This document shows, in pieces, positions 47,278 to 59,580 of a stretch of DNA of 64,000 bases (its first letter is position 1; each line of letters opens with the position of its first letter). The translations under genes were made by a program, and so were the position numbers. The notes under the pieces are model-generated. The model had not been told where the DNA came from, ran no database searches, and saw only the letters and a program-made list of their open reading frames with translations. The stretch is from Haplosporangium gracile (taxonomy: Eukaryota; Mortierellomycota; Mortierellomycetes; Mortierellales; Mortierellaceae), in assembly GCA_015499985.1 (NCBI GenBank), contig JAAAUF010000069.1:1-64000 (forward strand). The letters are read 5' to 3'.

Positions 47278-49899
47278 AAAGGGTTCTGCCTTTCTATATT
47301 TTGAATTTCGAAGCAAACACACAGATTTGGAAGATATTCTATCTTTCTTTCTCTAGGCTGCGAGAAAGGTATTGATATGATGTTGTAGCCTCAATGGGAG
47401 CTGTGGCTGATGACATTTCGCCATAGCTTGCGGTCGAGAAGTCAAAGCGAAAAGGCAATCTCCATTTTTTAACATTACTACCGCTCTTTTCTCTACTTCA
47501 GAATTCTCGAGTTCGGACTCGGAGAACATATTACCGAGTACTGAGTACAAATTATCGCTGCTCATGAAGAATTTTTCCATCTTGAATTTTTTTTTTTCTT
47601 GACTAGACGCTAGAAGATACAAAATTGACGGGCAGAGTAATGCTCGAGTGGGCGGGTTACAAAGTATTTCATGTAACGCGCTAATGACGCGTAAGTGGTA
47701 CGCAGCATATGTATCTAGTTTTCGTGTTTTTTAAAAGGGTATAAACATCCCAAAGCCATACAAGTGTCAAGTCCTTCCCCTGTTCTTTCTTTCTCTCACC
47801 TACACTCACACACATATTGTCGCTTGAACTGTCTGAAGGCACCATTATTGTAGTCTTTTCTACCAGGTCATTACACAAACGGTCTCTGACTTCTTTCTTG
47901 CTTCCCCCACAGAAAACTAAAAGCTGAAATTAGCCCCTTGGGTGTCTCCTTTCCCTCACACTCCGGATTCAGCGCGTTTTTTGAATACAACTTTTAATTG
48001 AATAACAGGACGCGTCATGGGCGATACTGCAGTAGCGAGCAGTCAACCAGTTACGGCTGCCTTGCCCGAGTTAATGTTACGCTTCGCCTTTAGGTCTTTG
48101 GTCCTGACATCACTTTGTTCGACATCAGCCAAAACATCTACAGCGATCAAAGAGCAGGATGCAAGGGCGCGCCCGCGAAGAAAACGTATGGCAGACAGAA
48201 AATGTGGTTTTATGTGGCATTAACATCCTCGAATCCAACTTCCACAAGAGGTGGACATCCGCAAGTTGAAAAATCAATCCTGGAGCGCGTGTTGTTAAAA
48301 AGAAACCTTGAAAAAAATATTGATCAAATAAATGTATAGTGTATGCTGCCATTGGAATAACGGGCGTGATCGTTTATGTTTTCGATAGATAAGTGTCAAC
48401 AAGGAGGCATAAATGACTAATCCTCAGTATTCTTCTTTTGTCTTTTTCTTTATCTTTTATTTTCTTGACTGGAAATGTGTCTCGACGTAGAGAGGCATTT
48501 AGCTCCGGTTGCATCTGAACTAGACTGAACGGAACCTCTTTTATGGACACCTTCGTATGGTTCCAATGCGCTTGAAATTCAGAAAACGGAATCCGCTCGT
48601 CGACATCCCGCAAAGAACCAATCTGAGATCTTCAATGATAATCTAAAGTTTCTATCCATTTGAAAGATCCTCGGCCGACTATATAAAAAATGAATGGAGT
48701 AGGGAGGGGGGTTTTTTTTCGAATGACACCATGGAGCTATTCTCTTTTTCAGCCATCATCAGACGTCGCCTGTCCTTCGAAATAAAAAATCTATTGTCTG
48801 GCGGCGCAGTTAAAAAAAGGAATTCAGGAAATCAGGAAATCAGGCGAATAGAGTTCATCAGAGTAACACTACTCACTCTATAAGAACGTGAAGGAAACTT
48901 ACGAAAGCATGCGAGATTCAAACACAAAAAATTGCCTCGCACTTCTTTTTTGTTTGAAGCTAACTGTCAATAACAGACTGGGGTACCTCGGACGCTGATA
49001 TCTAGATCGATGACAGCGAGGATGTTGTCTGCATCCTGCTGGTTTATTCTCGAACGCCACATAATGTACGACGGCTCATTGCAGTATTAAACCCTTGAAT
49101 CTTTGGCGGTGGAGGTCTCGCCTTAGTCGTACCTGTCAGCCCTGATGTCAGCAAGATTTGTATCGGTTTGTACATCCATAGACTGTCTAGAAGTTGTCCT
49201 CAGGTGTGCGCTTGTGCTGAGATACATACTTCATATTAGTTCTGACTTCTCAAGAGGGATGCTACGGCCTGGCAAGATCCCACGATGTGATGTATGCCTT
49301 TAATATGGCATACAGGAAACCAACCAAAGCATCCTCATATCTCTCGGCCCTCCTTTCAGCAATAGCGAAAGTGCACATGATTATGAACATAGCCTATGCC
49401 ATCCCAGCACTGATGAACAAGAAAGAACGTGCCGTGATCGTTGCCTGTCTATCATTTGCAATGGAGAAAAATGATATAGAGGCGGGTGTTTATTGTCATG
49501 AGATAGGAGAGTCAGACTACTACGAACTTCTTTAGACATCCGCAGGCTCCACGGTCTGTCAACGAATACTTTAACTCGCTAATACAAATCCATCCAGGCC
49601 GCTTTTTTCAATACACTGGATGCTCAGGGATCAACCTTGATCTAGCCGCTGATTCTTCAAGTCGCTGCTTTGACCCTGTCTGCAGTTTTTTACATTAATA
49701 GCAAAAAGAAAAAAAAAGAAAAAAAAAAGTATCAAAAATTGCATAATGCCTGCACCAACACCATCATACACATTAGAAAATTAAAAAAATCGCGTCGCCT
49801 TCGAAATGAAAGCACACAACGCGTAAAAACCCCTAGCCGTCCTCCCGATTGTGGTAACATGCGTCCCTTCCACTTAAGAGATCTTTATTTACTATCGAC
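47278..49899. other. Gene-poor stretch, possible gene remnants
   Basis: I could not support any gene. Frames around 48000-48340 (+) and 49287-49535 (+) have ordinary amino acid composition but no start, splice or domain evidence and may be eroded remnants. Homopolymer A and T runs are frequent (for example 49700-49730). Confidence 0.35.
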
Positions 49900-52800
49900 T
49901 CATTTGTGTCCACCGGGCCTGGGCAATTGTACCTCGCCTTCATCCTGATCCTCGGGCTCATCATCACTTCCAGCACCATCTATGTACACGCCGCGGTCAA
50001 ACAGCACATTCTCATGCTCATCATCACCCTCAACCTCCGTGAGCTCAATCCGGTCTCTGAACGATCCTATCGAGCTGGCCATCGTCATCCCTCCAACACT
50101 CGAACTTCGCCCTGCGTGCGGGATTGACGTCCTTGATGTGTACTGTCCAGCTTCATTCTGTCCGTATTCAGACGACGAAACAGGCGGCAATCCATGATTC
50201 GCCCTACTGCTCGAGAATCCATTTCCGTTGCCATGATGGGGGCCGTTAGACCCGCCTTGTTGATGCGGCTGCTGAGAATGTCTCCGCTGGCTAGGTGACG
50301 ACCACCACTGGCGGATAGAAGAATCCGACTCTCGACGGATGTGCCCAAACGGCTCCCCAGGAACCTCAACCTCATCCTCTTCCTCATCAAGCGCCTCCGT
50401 CCTGGTGATGTACTTGAGCAAGTCCTTAATCGTAATCAGTCCGACCAGCTTGCCCTGGTGCTCAATCAAAATGACTCGGGGTCCCATCTTCTTGAAGAAC
50501 TCCATGACGGTCTCCATAGGCAGTTTAGGGTGCACTGCAATCGGTGTCTGGTCAATGAACGGTCCAAAGTCAACATAATTGGTCTCGCTCTCGCCTCTAC
50601 CTGCTCCACTCAAAGAAGCTGAAGGTGCCGTGCCTGCTCCAAAGTCGCCCCCCATTGAGCTTCGTCGCATCCCTTGATCCAGTCCTCCCATAGTGCTTAC
50701 ACCGCTCTGGTCCATGTGCTGCCGAGACTCCATGCTTCCCGGCCTGAAAAAACAGTGAGCCATCGGCGAGACATTCCGCACCCGCTTGGCCTTGTCGATC
50801 ACGTAGCGCAGCTCAGACCGTCCAATGTATCCAATCAGCGTCCTTGAAGTAGAGTCTTCGACGACTGGGAAGCCTTGATAGTTAGTGTCCGCCAAAAGAC
50901 GCTCAACGCGGTCCAGACGGGTTCCTGAGGCCGGCAGAATAGTGACATCCTTCTTCATCACCTGCGAGACGGCGATTCCAAAACTGTGCTCCTCCTTGTC
51001 CAGGAATGGATATCCGTTCAGGCGAATGTATCGATCCGCAATTCCGCCACGTCCAAAGTAGTCGCCGACAGTCTTGGTGACCATCAGCGTGATCATGGTC
51101 GGTAGGATGTAATTCAGCGCACCCGTCAATTCAAACATGATGACCACGACACACACAGTTAGTCGCATGACGCCACCAAGTGCCGCCGCTGCGCCCAAGA
51201 AGGCATAGGTTCCTGGCGTGATGCAAGGGACATCCGGTTTGCAGCTCGAGAACAAGACGAATCCTGGGTAAGCAGCTTGGGCAGCTCTTACAATCAATCC
51301 GACCATGCGTCCAAAGAGTGCCCCGATAGCCATGGAGGGAACGAAAATTCCTGCAGGGACCTTGGCACCATAGGAGATGGTGCATGTCGCAAACCGCATG
51401 ATCAAGGCAAAGAACAAGAGGGCGACCATCTTCCACGTGTTCTCCGGTTTGCAGAGCCCCATGTAATCTTCTGATCCCTCGCACTCGCGAAAAAGAATGT
51501 TCATCGACTCGGCCATGTCGATCTTCATAAAGATGTTCCAGTAGGCGAAGGTGGCGGTGAAGAAGGCGAGGGTGGCAGCCTCAATCACTCCATAGTCGGC
51601 CAGATACTTCTTCCTGGCATGCTGCACCTTAAGGTTGTACTTGATAATCAACGTCCCGTACAAGCCCTATTTTTTCAGATATAAACGCAGGCGTGTGTCA
51701 GTGAAGGTCAAAATATCCTTGTGATATTGTCTCCAAGCACTCATTGACACATGACTTACTCCGAAAATGCCGAGTAGGACGAAAAAGATCATCTCGAAAA
51801 AGTGCCAATCGCGGTCATACGAGACCTGGAACATGACCAGCTTTCCTGTACGATAAGGGTTCATGGTCTGCAGAGTTACTGTCGCAACCAGCGCACAAAA
51901 GAAACTCCTCCACATTGTCTTGGCTGGAAAGTGGTTGCTCATTTCCTATGAATATTTGAAATCGTCGTGTGAGCTAATGCTAGATGACATATGGACGCTC
52001 GCTCATGTCATAGTTATTCCGAAAACAATTGGAGGAAAAACATACCTCAAAGGAAAACAAGACACCGCCAATTGGTGCTCCGAAAGCGACAGCAACACCT
52101 GCGGCTGCGGAAGCAGAGATGATCTCCCTGGACTTTGCACGACTTCTTTGATATTTTGGAAACAACCTTGAGACGACATGTCCTGCACAGCAAGCGATAT
52201 GAATCGAGGGTCCTTCTTTTCCGACACTCAAGTTGGCTGCGACTGACATAGCGAGACCCAAACTCTTGATGATTAATGTCCAGCCTCCCAGGTAGCCCTT
52301 CATGATGAATCCAGCTAAAGTTATGCATGCGGAGAATATTAAACTCCTGTCAGTACAGTTTGTTCATTGATGACTGAAATCCCCATGGGATAGCATAGAT
52401 CTGTCAATTAGCCAAGCGTTACCTAGAATGCACTTGATTTCCGAAATTCCTGATCCTGCTGCGTAGGGTGCGTACTGTTTAACCAAGAATGCTGCTGAAG
52501 CCGCGAATGATGTCTAAAGTTGACAAAATGGAAAAGATGAAGGTCAGGTAAAGAAAGGCCTTCGTTTTCGCTCAGCAATTCCTGAATTGAAAGTAGGCGA
52601 AAGTTGTTGACTTACAGCAAAGACGAGATAAAATATATAATCGATAAGGGCGAACCCACTCCATTCGCTCCAGACCTCGCAGTATCCATCTGCAATGGCA
52701 GTAACACCAAAACAGTGTTAGTAAAGCATATCGCACAGCCAGGCGAAAAGATATTTCATACATATCATCTCGCAGACAATATTTACCTTCTGATTCAACG

Positions 52801-53641
52801 CCCCAGCAACAAAACTTTTGGTTCAGCCACCAAGCGGATGAACAATGTCCCAGTTTGATATCCGAGAGCCATTCGGTGCAGATGGCAATAAACGCAGCGT
52901 TTACTCCAATGACGACTCCTAATGATACATGGTAGAGAGTATCATGATGGGTGAGCGGCGCGTTGCAAATATGTCATGCGAGGAATACGCACATTCGCAA
53001 TCAAGAAATTGGCAGAGGTCTTGTTCCCGTACCGACAAGTGAAACGACGAGCCAAGCTTGTCCCGCCTCATATGATTCCCAAAGGTATGCTGTCCATGAA
53101 TGTCCAGCCTCTGACGTCCGAGAGTTTTGTCGATACCGTTCCCTGACTGCATCCTGTACCCAATCTATTGTATTTCCAACGGAATTATGCAAACAATGTG
53201 TCAGTGTTGTAAATTTGAGAATGGGACTGTGCGTCAATGAGGACCGCAAGATAAGCTGTCGATCTTCTCAGCATGCTCCGCCTAAAGTTTACAAGCAAAG
53301 GTTCAATTGCTCTTGCACATCTTTACCGATTGTTGTAAAATCCTCGTATTGCTTGACTTCCTGGAGCGCCTTTTCGTATCCTGTCGGCTCGTTAAACAAA
53401 TCTGGGTTTAGTGGCGCCGGGAACCTGTCGAGAAAACTCTGGAAGCTGTGTGGTATTGGAATGAAAATTGCCAAGCCGATCGTGAATAATGTCAGTATCT
53501 TGCCGCCTATAGTGTGGAGCGGGCACCTTCAAGTGGAGTATAGCTGTCATGAGGTTTTGATATCCTGATAGTGTATGGTAAGTAAGTCCCAGCTTACCTG
53601 TTCAGACCAAGAAGGCCGACCTGTGGGCTTTGCTGTTGCAT
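49900..53641 (-). CDS. ClC-type chloride channel/antiporter with two CBS domains (Gef1/ClC-3-5-like)
   Basis: Probable intracellular 2Cl-/H+ exchanger of endosomes, vacuole or Golgi. Nine exons (53641-53598, 53526-53327, 53164-53033, 52918-52787, 52689-52616, 52513-52423, 52314-52046, 51945-51760, 51666-49900) give about 964 residues. Landmarks in order: [16 protein letters not shown] (start of the ClC core), the selectivity motif GSGISEIK (Pro of GSGIPE replaced by Ser), GKEGPSIH with the gating Glu, [19 protein letters not shown] with the Glu pair that includes the proton Glu, [20 protein letters not shown], and [20 protein letters not shown]. Two CBS domains follow ([13 protein letters not shown] region and [12 protein letters not shown] region). 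A Ser/His/Gly-rich tail extends it beyond animal ClC-5 in length. Keeping both glutamates predicts exchange rather than simple channel activity. The first two exons are the least certain. Confidence 0.9.
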
Positions 53642-54051
53642 GAGGCTCTCTGTCGTTTGTGTTGTGTGAATGTGTCGAATGCCAAGTCGCAGGAAGGTGT
53701 AATCATGAACAAGAAAGTGAAGGATGGTGAAGGTAAGAGTATGAGGGTGAGGGGGGTGTTATGGGATGATATGAATCGATGACGATTGGCTAGTGAGAGT
53801 ACAGGCACCGAGGGTCATGAAGGAGCCTTTGATAGGAAAATAAGTACAAGGAAGAGTGAAGAGTTTGAGAGTGATGAACCTCTAGAACGATGACCCACGA
53901 GAAAAAAGAAAAAAAGTAAGAAAAAAAGGAACGCGTGTCTGGCTGGTTGGGCGTTTGTGTCGGTCCCAAGGGTGATCGGAAGTCAATTTTATTTTAAGGG
54001 GCATATCCACTCCAGCTGGACAGGAGCCGCTTTGAAATTTCAGTACAGGGC
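53642..54051. other. Intergenic stretch, no gene supported
   Basis: Upstream flank of the ClC gene (-) and downstream flank of the next minus-strand gene. Nothing recognisable apart from an A-rich run near 53900-53935. Confidence 0.4.
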
Positions 54052-55594
54052 TCAGCTAAAGTCTGAATGTTCACCGAGAATACCAAGCTCGATAGCAATC
54101 CGCTCTAGAATGATCGCGTCTGCTGCATCGCTCTGCTCTGACCACAGCGACAGACTGGTCTCCTGTTTGTCCTCCGATATATGGCTCACATGCCCCTGAA
54201 TCTCCTTGTCAGACTGATTTTCGAGTTCAGGACAGAAGAAAAAAAAGTAGACATAAAAAATTGATTAAATTGTCGCTTACAAGGAGGCTCCTTGTATTTG
54301 AAAAGGTCGTCCAACAGCCCCTCCAATGTTGCTTTACCTTGAACGGAAAGAGTGTGAACCGCATCCCAACACTAACTCCCTCTGTCACTGGCACCTTCAG
54401 AATCTGCCGAAGTGGTCCTGTCATCATCTTAGTGTCTTGGCTCAATTCTGCTACTGATGGTTCCCGCCCGTCCGCAAAGAGCCATTTGATTGAACACTAG
54501 AGCATAAAAAAAATCATATGTGTAAGATACAGACTCAACTCTTCCATTGATTATGCATCTCTTGAAAGGTGATTGTTACCTGGTCGATGAGGTAGACGCA
54601 GCATTCGTGCCTCTTTGACAGCACCTCGCCTGAACCCGGACTCTTGAATCGCGCCTCCACAAGGATCACCCACTCGTCAAACCGCTCCAGGCTCAGCTCA
54701 ATGACTTCAACGCATCTCATTCCTGGCAGCAGAATGTCCAGTGACGGCTGTGAGTCCTCCGTTCCGGCCGTTCCAGGTTGCTGATATATACCGTGCTTCA
54801 TCTCCTGCGGCTCCGCCTGTCTTCCTCTCTTGGCCATTGTGTATGTCTTTGAGATGACGGTTGTAAAAGAAGCTGTTGAGCGCTTGAACATTCTCTCCTT
54901 GTTGTCATCGTTGCCTATCCGCAGCGAGCCTGAGAGTCCTGGAATGGGGAACTGGCTCTTGTTTTCCGTGACAAGGACGAGGATTGGCTTGTCAGTGTTG
55001 CCGTTGCGCTCTATCCTGGAAGCTAATAACAGTCGCAAGATACAAAGCCAAGATGAGTTTCTGGTCTAGCACAATGCTGTTGATCTCTTCAGATTGTTGC
55101 GGGCAAACTGATGGATCGTTGCTCCTTACATATACTAAGACTGCTGACAAGAAACATTTCCATCATCTTGCTCATCGTTTGGGTCATTTCCATGCTCTGC
55201 TTGACTTGGTTCGCCATCGACTATTCTCCAGACAAATGTTACCGGTTAATTAAAGTCGTGATCCGAGGCAACTCAGCAGCGGTAGCAAAAAAACATGTTG
55301 ACTGCTGGTACCTGATAGGCATGCCCTAGAGATCCTTGCATTCCATTGACGCTGCTGGCCAAAAGTGACACCATACTTGACCTAGTGTTGACAGTTTGAG
55401 AGATAAAGAGGGTCAGGGGCAGCTCAACTCTCTGTCATCCGCGACACGCTGCTTTGATATGCGCACCCAGAGCGGTCGAAGAGACGAGCGTGAAATTACA
55501 TTTCACTAGGGATTCCTGACGCGTAATTCGACTGAGCGGTATCCTGTGTGTTTGCCTCGGGTTGACCCTGCTGTTGCTCCTTTGTCGTGTCCAT
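54052..55594 (-). CDS. Unrecognised protein of about 358 residues
   Basis: Six exons (55594-55500, 55381-55312, 55220-55130, 55022-54580, 54496-54281, 54213-54052) join in one frame with GT-AG sites, so the gene is well supported even though I do not recognise its family. The N-terminus is Gln-rich (MDTTKEQQQGQPEANTQ), followed by a Met/Gln-rich helix (MANQVKQSMEMTQTMSKMME). The body contains KPILVLVTENKSQFPIPGLS, ILLPGMRCVEVIELSLERFD, WVILVEARFKSPGSGEVLSK, ILKVPVTEGVSVGMRFTLFP and LWSEQSDAADAIILERIAIE. The alternating hydrophobic pattern of the middle suggests beta-sheet structure of an Ig- or C2-like type (inference only). There is no signal peptide or membrane segment. Its start is only 189 bp from the TAF6 start on the opposite strand, so the two genes probably share a promoter region. 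Confidence 0.75.
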
Positions 55595-55783
55595 GGTGGT
55601 GTTGCTGATGAATGTTTAAAGTGCTAAAAAAAGGAGGTAGTGTGATGGCGCTTTGTAGCGGCGAAGAAGTGAAAACACAAAAATCGACCGTCACATCACC
55701 CGCTTGGTTGTCCTTTTTTTATGAAATCAACTACTTTCGCTTCTCTTTCACTCGCAATCAACAACACAACAACACCGGCGACC
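55595..55783. promoter_or_regulatory. Short bidirectional promoter region
   Basis: A spacer of 189 bp between divergent start codons of the unrecognised 358-residue protein (-) and TAF6 (+). No TATA box is evident on either side, as expected for housekeeping-type genes. Confidence 0.45.
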
Positions 55784-57958
55784 ATGAGCACCTTTCCGTC
55801 ATCAACCATCAAGGCAGGCACATATACAAACTCACGCGCAGGATTAGCTAGCAACATGCAGGAAGACAGCACAGAGCCGTGAAGCACTCAATTAACGCGA
55901 TGGCTATTTCTTTGTTTTGTTTGAATGGAGGAACAACAGGATATTGCCGAGTCCGTCGGCATTCCTAACCTTAAGGACGACGTCGCAACCTCGCTGGCTC
56001 AAGATGTCGAGTACCGTATCCACGAGGTTGTACAGGAAGCCATGAAGTTTATGCGCCACGGCAAGCGGACAAAACTCACTGTAAACGATATCAACAACGC
56101 CCTCCGAGTCCGCAACGTTGAGGTACGAAGGCTTACTTTTTGTTAGTAGTAGCAGACATGCAACATTAGTAGTAGCAGACATGCAAGAAACAGGAGAACC
56201 GAGCCAGGGCAACGTTCACAGAGTACTTATTCATTTCATATTTGCTTGTTGTGATGATATTTAGCCACTTTACGGATTCAGCTCTGCAGACCCAACGCGA
56301 TTCAGGAGGACAACTGTCGGATCCAGCGCCACCGGAACAACCGAGCTCTTCTTTGTTGAGGACGAGGAACTCGACTTTGAAACCATTCTCAGCGCACCTC
56401 TCCCCAAAGTTCCCTTGGACGTCACCTACACCGGTATGTATCCAGACATCTGACGAGTTTATATTTGGTCTTGATGCGTATTTGTATTCTCGCTTGATCC
56501 TCACCAATGATTCAATTAATCCAACTATTTAGCTCACTGGCTTGCTATTGAGGGAGTCCAACCTGCAATCCCCCAGAACCCAACGCCCATCGACGCCAAA
56601 GCAGATTTGTTCAACAAGCGTATCAAACTCGATCCATCAGCTACCGCAACACAGCCTGTCATTCCAGGAATCAAGCCAGGATCTAACGGCCCCCTCAATA
56701 ACACTACCAATGCTGCCAGCAACCAACAAGCAAACAACGCCAATAGCAGCAACGGAGCAGAGATCAAACCTTTAGTCAAGCATGTGCTCTCGAAAGAGTT
56801 GCAGATGTACTATGAGCGCATTGTCAGTGCTGTTCTGAGCCAGGATGAGGTTCTTCGGGCGACTGGTATCAGTAGTTTGCAGAACGATCCAGGATTGCAT
56901 CAGTTGCTCCCCTACTTTGTGCAACTTGTTGCTGAGAAGGCATGCAAACATACTGCAGGGATGTTCAAAATTCTAGCGTTTATACCCACGCAGCTGCTGT
57001 TTCAGGAGACTAACTTGGACTCTTTGGTTGTGCTATATAGGTCACACAAAACACAAGGAACTTGCCAGTTCTTGAGTCTATGATGGCTATGGTCCGCGCT
57101 ATCCTCGATAACGACAACCTCTTTGTCGAGCCATACGTAAGAATCATCTGGATACCAGTTATTCGTAGTGTAACAGTTATAAACCTGTGGTATCGCATGA
57201 ACTAACGCACTGTTTACGAAATACTTTTCCAATTGTAGCTCCACCAACTTATGCCTACGATCTTGACATGTGTGGTCGGCAAACGACTGGGTGAATCACC
57301 ACAGGAGGATCATTGGGCATTACGATCGACTGCTACCGATATCTTGCTCTTGATCTGCAACAAATACGGCGCCTCTTACCACACACTCCAGCCCCGAGTC
57401 ACCAGGACGTTGCTTCGCGCCTTCTTGGATCCCGAGAAGCCTCTGACGACTCACTATGGTGCGATTCTTGGACTGACCCGTATGGGCAACGAGGTGTTCA
57501 AGACCCTTGTTGTTCCCAACTTGAAGACATACTCGACCATCATTGAATCCGAACTGTTGGTGGATGGACAAGACCGGGAAGGCAGCTTTATGGAAATTGA
57601 AGGTGACGCTACATCGACTATCCGGAAGAATGAGGCCTCTCACTGCCTGGAAGCGCTCCTGGTAAGAACACGCCGTCCTTGATATCATGTTGTCATAACT
57701 TACTAGCCTGCCAGCGTACATTATTTTTCTAACATACCATTGAATACTTTGTGTTGAATTATGTAGACTGGTTTGCGGTCGTTGATCAGGAGCGAAACAG
57801 AGAAGCAGAAATATGTGATCAAGGATGTACAGACAGCAGAAGGCCTACGGGAGCCTCTGACAGTTGCCATTGGCCCACTGCTGGCCAGGAATCTCTTGCG
57901 TGAGGAAGCCACTCAGCAGAACTTCGCTGGTGTCGTTGCAGTGATCGAGACCTGCTAA
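55784..57958 (+). CDS. TAF6: TFIID/SAGA-type transcription initiation factor subunit TAF6
   Basis: Core histone-fold subunit of TFIID that pairs with TAF9. Seven exons (55784-55813, 55940-56122, 56265-56433, 56533-56939, 57041-57136, 57239-57661, 57767-57958) total exactly 499 codons plus stop. Exon 1 gives MSTFPSSTIK, which joins to DIAESVGIPNLKDDVATSLA, the typical histone-fold start. Then come MKFMRHGKRTKLTVNDINNA and LRVRNVEPLYGF, the end of the histone fold. The C-terminal HEAT-repeat domain includes LSKELQMYYERIVSAVLS, VLESMMAMVRAILDNDNLFV, LHQLMPTILTCVVGKRLG and YGAILGLTRMGNEVFKTLV. Introns after exons 1 and 4 appear to use GC donors (GCAGGC and GCATGC), chosen because only these restore the conserved IKDIAES and VAEKVT junctions. 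An alternative start at 55925 would drop the first helix residues. Confidence 0.9.
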
Positions 57959-58674
57959 GCAATTGGACGCAACGTATAAATAAACAAGCTTTATCTCGAT
58001 ATGCTGTGGCGTTGAACTTGTAGATGTATGTTTTACCCGACGGCGATTGGACGCCTTTACATTGTCATCAAGGCCTGACAAGAACAAGGCATCGAGGAAT
58101 GGATTACGATAAAAATGAGCGCCTGCAGGCTTTTTTTTTTATGCGCCCCGTGTGTGCGCAAATTACCTGAGATTCAAATTGACAGGTCCCATTTTGGGAC
58201 AAAGATCACTTGAGGCCGAATCACCTTTTAAGAACAACGGTGATGAGCGTCTCATGGCACAAACGGGAGATCAAGCAGTTTAACCAACGCCACTGTCCAC
58301 CAGCCCCTACTGTCTCCTTCACTCTCAGCCCGATCTGTCTGTTATCATAGTGAAATTGGAGACACGACTTTTAGTCAATACCTCATGTTGCTTTCATAAG
58401 TCTCTTTTGCTTAGTTAGACAACATGTTGTGCCTATGGCGCCGTCGAGTACAGTTCAATCAGACTTGACTTCCAATCCTTTTCAACGGCCCCATTATAAA
58501 AGGAGCGTTCGACCTTTTTTTTTTCCTTCTTCACCCAACCAGCCTCTAGCAACAGCCTTCACTCTAAATCCACTCAAGGTACATCTAGCCTCTCGCTCTA
58601 AACCTCACGTAACTCGTCATACTCATCCTTACTCAACAGCCATTAACCTCTTAAACTCATCCCTCTCTTGATAG
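57959..58674. other. Intergenic stretch, promoter of the first Cys-rich gene
   Basis: No coding sequence is supported in this 716-bp spacer. The TATA box at 58495 and a C/T-rich leader occupy its right end, and a T run lies at about 58131-58140. Confidence 0.4.
58495..58500 (+). promoter_or_regulatory. TATA box of the first Cys-rich secreted-protein gene
   Basis: TATAAA within ccattataaaagg, about 175 bp before the ATG, followed by a C/T-rich leader. A similar arrangement is seen before the other intact family member. Confidence 0.5.
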
Positions 58675-58944
58675 ATGTCCTTCAAGATCACCCACCTCAT
58701 CGTCTTGGCCTTCGCCATGCTCCTGGTCGCCATGGGCGCTCACCAGGCTGAAGCCCAACAGATCCCTATCTGGTGTGTCTGCGACAACGTTGACTACACC
58801 CGAGTCCTCTGCCAGCCCGCCTTGGCCAATGGCAACTTTGACGGTGGCTCTTGCGGTTTGGACAAGTACAACTCTTACATCCGCTTCGTCGACCGCTGCA
58901 AGAATGCCAAGGACTCCAAGCACCAGTTGCACTGCTGGAACTAG
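58675..58944 (+). CDS. Small secreted cysteine-rich protein, family member 1 (89 residues)
   Basis: Single-exon ORF. It starts MSFKITHLIVLAFAMLLVAM, a signal peptide ending around AEA. The mature part is about 61 residues with the family pattern Trp-Cys-Val-Cys (WCVC), one Cys about 14 residues later (RVLCQPA), the signature GNFDGGSCG, then DRC and the closing HCWN. The six cysteines could form three disulfides. The Trp-Cys-Val start and Gly-Gly-Ser-Cys centre faintly recall the X8/CBM43 carbohydrate-binding fold, but the domain is much shorter, so this is speculation. It is likely secreted. This is the first of four related tandem copies on the plus strand up to 62306. Confidence 0.8.
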   Translation: MSFKITHLIVLAFAMLLVAMGAHQAEAQQIPIWCVCDNVDYTRVLCQPALANGNFDGGSCGLDKYNSYIRFVDRCKNAKDSKHQLHCWN

Positions 58945-59316
58945 AAAATTCTGCCATTTTTTATCCCTACTTCAAAGAAATGAAAAAAAATAAACACGTT
59001 ATTTCATGTGTGACTTATTCCGTCTTATTACACACTCTCTTGCGCGTATCGCTGACACTTACGCTTGATGCATTTCAGTCGAATGCCTCTTTACTCTTCA
59101 CAACTGCCGCTTGCTCTGAAAAACAACGTACCATGGATCGAAAAGATTTTTATATAAAGGTAACACCTCTTTCCATCTCTCTCTATCAAAATTCTCGCGA
59201 CGAGCATCTTAACAATAGCAAGGTAAGAAAATCAGTTTGTGTTACCCTTACTACCCTCGCGATCGTCCCACACTGACACATCCACCAGGTATTCCCACGC
59301 ATGCAAATCTAGAACA
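58945..59316. other. Spacer between Cys-rich copies 1 and 2
   Basis: It holds the probable 3' end of copy 1 and the promoter of copy 2, with a TATATAAA motif at 59151-59158, about 159 bp before the second copy's ATG. Confidence 0.45.
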
Positions 59317-59580
59317 ATGACTTTCAAGATCTCGTCTCTCGTCCTCCTCACCGTCGCGACTTTCATGACCGTGATGAGCAGCGGCGCCGACACCGCCGCC
59401 GAAGCTGCGCTGCCCACCTGGTGTGTCTGCGGCAACGGCGCCAACAAGACCAAACGAGCCTGCCAATCCGTCGGCGCCAATTGAGACGGAGGCTCTTGTG
59501 GGATCACCACCGACACTCAGAACAACTCCTTCTGGGCTGCTTGCAGGCTTTTGGTTCAACAGCCTCGTTGCTGGAATTAG
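59317..59580 (+). pseudogene. Cys-rich secreted protein, family member 2, interrupted by in-frame TGA
   Basis: It reads MTFKISSLVLLTVATFMTVM as signal peptide, then WCVCGNGANKTKRACQSVGA, and meets TGA at 59482-59484. The same frame continues with DGGSCGITTDTQNNSFWAAC and ends RCWN and TAG at 59580. All six family cysteines are present, and the total length (87 codons) matches its relatives. The TGA sits exactly where member 4 has Trp (GGNWDGGSCG), so a single TGG-to-TGA change explains it. No other damage is visible. It is called a pseudogene; recent loss is the simplest explanation, and stop-codon readthrough cannot be excluded from sequence alone. Confidence 0.75.

Noticed and set aside
47995..48340. 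Possible gene with frames giving FGPDITLFDISQNIYSDQ
   Set aside because: The sequence looks protein-like but needs frame changes, has no clear start, and matches nothing I know. It may be a remnant.
55925..55939. Start of TAF6 at ATG 55925
   Set aside because: It would give MEEQQ in front of DIAES, whereas the upstream exon 55784-55813 restores the histone-fold start seen in TAF6 proteins.
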